Shown piece after piece: positions 61,258-64,000 of a stretch of DNA of 64,000 nt. The stretch is from assembly GCA_964345835.1 (NCBI GenBank), contig CAYFSL010000001.1, forward strand, positions 97,575 to 161,574, given 5' to 3'. The first letter of the stretch is position 1, and each line of letters begins with the position of its first letter. The translations under genes were made by a program, and so were the position numbers. Source of the DNA: JAAYEL01 sp964345835 (GTDB lineage Bacteria > Bacillota > Clostridia > Tissierellales > Peptoniphilaceae). The notes under the pieces were generated by a model. That model did no database searches and had not been told where the DNA came from. It saw only the letters and a list, made by a program, of their open reading frames with translations.

Positions 61258-62553
61258 TTACTCTCCTGATACATTTACATTGTCAAATATTACAGCCTTT
61301 GGAATAGATGAAAGCTTTCCAAAATCCTTTTCCTTGGAAAATCTCATCTCTTTTTGCCTGTTAAATATATTCTCAGAAATTGCCCCTCCAGTAATGTATT
61401 CTTCTACACCATCATGAACGTATCTAGCCAATCTAAATTCTCCTCCGAAGTCACCTGTAACTGGATCCATTAAGAATGATGAGAAAGCAAGGATTTCAAT
61501 GTAATCTTCTTTCTTGTAGTCTTCAAGAGATAGGTCTCCTGCTTCAACTTCAAAAGTATTAACAGTCCCCTTGTTCTCTATTCCTAGGTAATGAGAAAAC
61601 CTTGATGAAGACCTTATATCCCTACATACACCATCTTCATATAGGGTGTAAGCTTCAAGCCTCTTTCCTTCTGGGTCTACAGGGACAGCAAAGGTTGAAG
61701 ATTCTAGGCTAGGGTTTAATCTGATATTTAGTTTTTCTTTAGCATCTTCACCAAGGAAGTTTTTACCACTTTCAAATTTAGATATCTTGTTATAGATCAT
61801 ATTATCTGATGCCTGGTAGATATAGAAGCTTAAAAATTCTTCTACTGCATCACCGACAAGGATTGTCCTTATATTGTCTATTTTTTTATTCCTAGTTGCC
61901 TTGCTTCTACCATCTGTCTCTTCCAATTGAGCCTTGATAATTTCTTCGATCTTTTCTAAATCAATATTTGTCAAGCTATAATCCCTAAATATCTCTACTG
62001 GCTCTTGACCAGAGTTTGAGTCTGTGACTATCTCAAAGGTAAATTCACTATTTGGATAGGTCACGTCAACCCCTTTTGAAGTTAATACCCTTTTTTCTCT
62101 TTCAATAGCAAATATTTCAGCTGAATTCATCTTGGAAGTAAATCCATAGTCTTTATAAAGAAGCTTATACAAGTCGTCGTACTTGTCCTCTAGGTCGGAT
62201 AGGTTGCTATATTCTGTAATTTCAATATAGTCCTTACCATCATTTTCTGGAAGGTCATACCATTTATTTTTTACAAAGGAGCTGGAAAATATAGCACCAT
62301 CAATCTTTTCTTCAACTTCATCAAGACTGTCTGTTGATGAAAGAAGGATAGCTGAATCCCCCTTGTATTTTTCTCCATCTTCTTCAAAGTCAACAAATAT
62401 TCTAAGACTGTACTCATGGATATCTGTAGCCCTATTTATATCTAATTTTTCTTTTATAAAAAATAATTCTTTTGAGCTGGACCTGGTTTCTGTTAGGGTC
62501 CAAGCTGAAATATCCTTCTTTTTATTTAATAAATCTATTATCTTATTTATCAT
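61258..62553 (-). CDS. pmbA: TldD/PmbA-family protein, PmbA-like subunit
   Basis: 431 aa. Partner of TldD in a heteromeric zinc protease that trims small peptides; PmbA-type subunits lack HExxxH, and none is seen here. The N-terminal AWTLTETRSSSKELFFIKEKLDINRATD fits the family, as does the late FSSFLMDPVTGDFGGEFRLARYV. Starts one base into the tldD stop (TAATG). Confidence 0.9.
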   Translation of the reverse strand: MINKIIDLLNKKKDISAWTLTETRSSSKELFFIKEKLDINRATDIHEYSLRIFVDFEEDGEKYKGDSAILLSSTDSLDEVEEKIDGAIFSSSFVKNKWYDLPENDGKDYIEITEYSNLSDLEDKYDDLYKLLYKDYGFTSKMNSAEIFAIEREKRVLTSKGVDVTYPNSEFTFEIVTDSNSGQEPVEIFRDYSLTNIDLEKIEEIIKAQLEETDGRSKATRNKKIDNIRTILVGDAVEEFLSFYIYQASDNMIYNKISKFESGKNFLGEDAKEKLNIRLNPSLESSTFAVPVDPEGKRLEAYTLYEDGVCRDIRSSSRFSHYLGIENKGTVNTFEVEAGDLSLEDYKKEDYIEILAFSSFLMDPVTGDFGGEFRLARYVHDGVEEYITGGAISENIFNRQKEMRFSKEKDFGKLSSIPKAVIFDNVNVSGE

Positions 62554-63974
62554 TAGTTTAAATTCCCCCTTGCTTTGATATATGAACCACCTGTAGAGGT
62601 CTTAACCCATTCTTTCCAGCCCTTACCACAGTAGCCTGAACCTGACAGCTTTAATCCAGCTGAAACTGCACTTATTGACTCTAGTAAGTCTGGAACATAA
62701 CCTGTTAAGTAAACTGGGCTTACTACTTTACCTGTTAGTTTTCCATTCTTTATTTCTCTTCCCTTGGCTGCCACGCATTGAATTCCCCAGTTTTTAGGGT
62801 CTTCCATACCTGATGAAAAGCCTTCTAGAAGATATCCAAAGTCGATGGATTCTATCATATCTTCAAGGTCGTCATTGCCTTCTTCAAAGAAGGTATTAGT
62901 CATCCTAGTGTAAGCCTTTCTCTTATAGGATTCACGCTTACCATTTCCAGTAGGATTAATTCCTAATTGCAGGGCTGAAAGTTCATCACACATACCGCTG
63001 ACAAGGATTCCCTTATCTATTATGATGGTATCTGAAGCAAGGTTACCCTCATCATCAAAGGAGTAACTAGAAACTTCACTTGCAGCCCTTGCCCCATCAT
63101 GCATTATTACCTTGTCAGAGGCCACTCTTTTATTCATATATTCCTTACCCTTGGCCCTATTCTTAACATACATATCCATTTCAGCCCCGTGACCAAAGGC
63201 TTCGTGAGCAATTAAACCTGTGAAATCTGGGTCACAAATAATATCATACTCGCCTGGTTCAACCCTTGTTGCACTTAAAAGTTCAACAGCTCTTTCTGCG
63301 GCAGTATCAGCTAGTCTTTCTATATCTTCTAGCAATTCATAGCCTTTTAATCCAGAAGATGATAGGAAATCTTGCTTAACCCCATTATCATCACCTGCAA
63401 CAGCAGCCCCAAAGCCTGTTGCATAAATATAGCTTTGGTATAAATCTTTATTTTTAGATAAAAATAACTTATTTACTTGGGTTACAGAAAGATTTAGCAT
63501 AAGTTGAACGACTTGACTATATTTAGCCTTAACTTTGTCATGCGACTCTGTCAATGATTGAATTATTTTCTTAGGGTCTTCCATGCCAGGTATTATCTCA
63601 GCTTGACCTACAGAAAATATTTCTGTTTTTTCGTCCTCAGGCTTCCTGGTATATCCAAGATTAGGACCAGTTTTAAGGTATTTTTGCCTATCATCTTTAG
63701 CAATTTCTTTTACTTTACTAACAACTTTTTCTATTTCAACCTCGTTAAAAGAGTATTCGCTAAATCCTGAATCTTGCATAACTCTGATAACAAAGCCCTT
63801 TTCACAATCGTTAGACGGTCCTAAATTAACCCCGCTTGTGCTTACTGTGAAAGATGACCCTATGACATCTGTCCCAAGTATAGAAACATAGTCAAAATCA
63901 GGGCTAAGCCTATCTATTATTTCTTTTAGTTTCTCTTTATTATCCAATAAAAAATCAGATGTTTTTAATTTCAT
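62553..63974 (-). CDS. tldD: TldD-family metalloprotease
   Basis: 473 aa. The zinc motif HEAFGH (HExxxH) is near residue 255, followed by GAEMDMYVKNRAKGKEY. With PmbA it forms the TldD/E protease, which in E. coli processes microcin B17 and degrades CcdA. No RiPP precursor or toxin-antitoxin pair is visible, so the role is general or unknown. AAGGAG precedes the ATG. Last 26 bases of the window are its upstream region. Confidence 0.93.
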   Translation of the reverse strand: MKLKTSDFLLDNKEKLKEIIDRLSPDFDYVSILGTDVIGSSFTVSTSGVNLGPSNDCEKGFVIRVMQDSGFSEYSFNEVEIEKVVSKVKEIAKDDRQKYLKTGPNLGYTRKPEDEKTEIFSVGQAEIIPGMEDPKKIIQSLTESHDKVKAKYSQVVQLMLNLSVTQVNKLFLSKNKDLYQSYIYATGFGAAVAGDDNGVKQDFLSSSGLKGYELLEDIERLADTAAERAVELLSATRVEPGEYDIICDPDFTGLIAHEAFGHGAEMDMYVKNRAKGKEYMNKRVASDKVIMHDGARAASEVSSYSFDDEGNLASDTIIIDKGILVSGMCDELSALQLGINPTGNGKRESYKRKAYTRMTNTFFEEGNDDLEDMIESIDFGYLLEGFSSGMEDPKNWGIQCVAAKGREIKNGKLTGKVVSPVYLTGYVPDLLESISAVSAGLKLSGSGYCGKGWKEWVKTSTGGSYIKARGNLN

Positions 63975-64000
63975 ATTATCTCCTTATTTTTTAGCCATGC

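Overview
This 64 kb window is chromosomal DNA from a low-GC Gram-positive anaerobe. The gene set and order suggest the Peptoniphilaceae/Tissierellia (Anaerococcus, Peptoniphilus or Finegoldia type): ftsK-pgsA-recA-rny, a lexA/yneA-like SOS pair, miaB-mutS-mutL-miaA, efp-nusB-xseAB-ispA-argR-recN, ruvCAB-queA-tgt-yajC and a sepF/ylmH/lspA division cluster. The taxonomic placement is inference from gene content and AT-rich sequence. I see no rRNA, CRISPR array, prophage or intact insertion sequence.

Layout. (1) 1-5.3 kb, + strand: ftsK (5' end cut by the window edge), pgsA, recA and rny, closed by a long hairpin terminator. (2) 5.4-8.2 kb, +: a GntP-family permease and a glycerate kinase, then a gene-poor AT-rich gap to 8.96 kb. 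(3) 8.96-13.2 kb: short units comprising a COG2426 membrane protein (-), a Xer-type recombinase (+), lexA (-) divergent from a LysM protein resembling YneA (+) with three LexA boxes between them, and an ArsR regulator (-) divergent from a lipid kinase (+). (4) 13.2-21.3 kb, -: miaB, mutS, mutL, miaA and an YnbB-like PLP enzyme. (5) 21.3-23.6 kb, -: an EamA transporter and ribosomal protein S1. (6) 34.76-23.69 kb, -: a tightly packed 15-gene run from a clear promoter before efp to a hairpin after plsC. (7) 39.05-34.78 kb, -: ylmH, lspA, ung, an RluD-type synthase and a YifB ATPase. (8) 53.59-39.12 kb, -: a 14-gene run, recJ, rel, dtd, a metallo-hydrolase, aspS, tcdA, rseC-like, glyA, der, plsY, gpsA, an HlyD-like membrane protein, yggS and sepF, ending in a terminator. 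(9) 59.1-53.6 kb, -: an unknown gene, ruvC, ruvA, ruvB, queA, tgt and yajC. (10) 59.2-59.6 kb, -: tRNA-Met, tRNA-Gly and tRNA-Arg. (11) 59.6-64 kb, -: tldD, pmbA, a small di-cysteine protein and an EpsN-like aminotransferase.

Most of the window is housekeeping: DNA repair and recombination (recA, recN, recJ, mutSL, ruvABC, xseAB, ung, lexA), tRNA modification (miaA, miaB, queA, tgt, tcdA), phospholipid synthesis (pgsA, plsC, plsY, gpsA, lipid kinase) and chromosome segregation or division (ftsK, scpAB, sepF, yneA-like). The most unusual signal is at translation starts. recA and the rseC-like gene, and probably yggS, have strong Shine-Dalgarno sequences placed correctly for AUC or AUU codons, with no properly spaced AUG, GUG or UUG. 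Also notable are a MutL whose C-terminal metal-binding motifs are degraded, overlapping divergent promoters threaded through TGATA repeats at arsR/lipid kinase, and a perfect 14-bp inverted repeat in the 8.2-8.9 kb gap.
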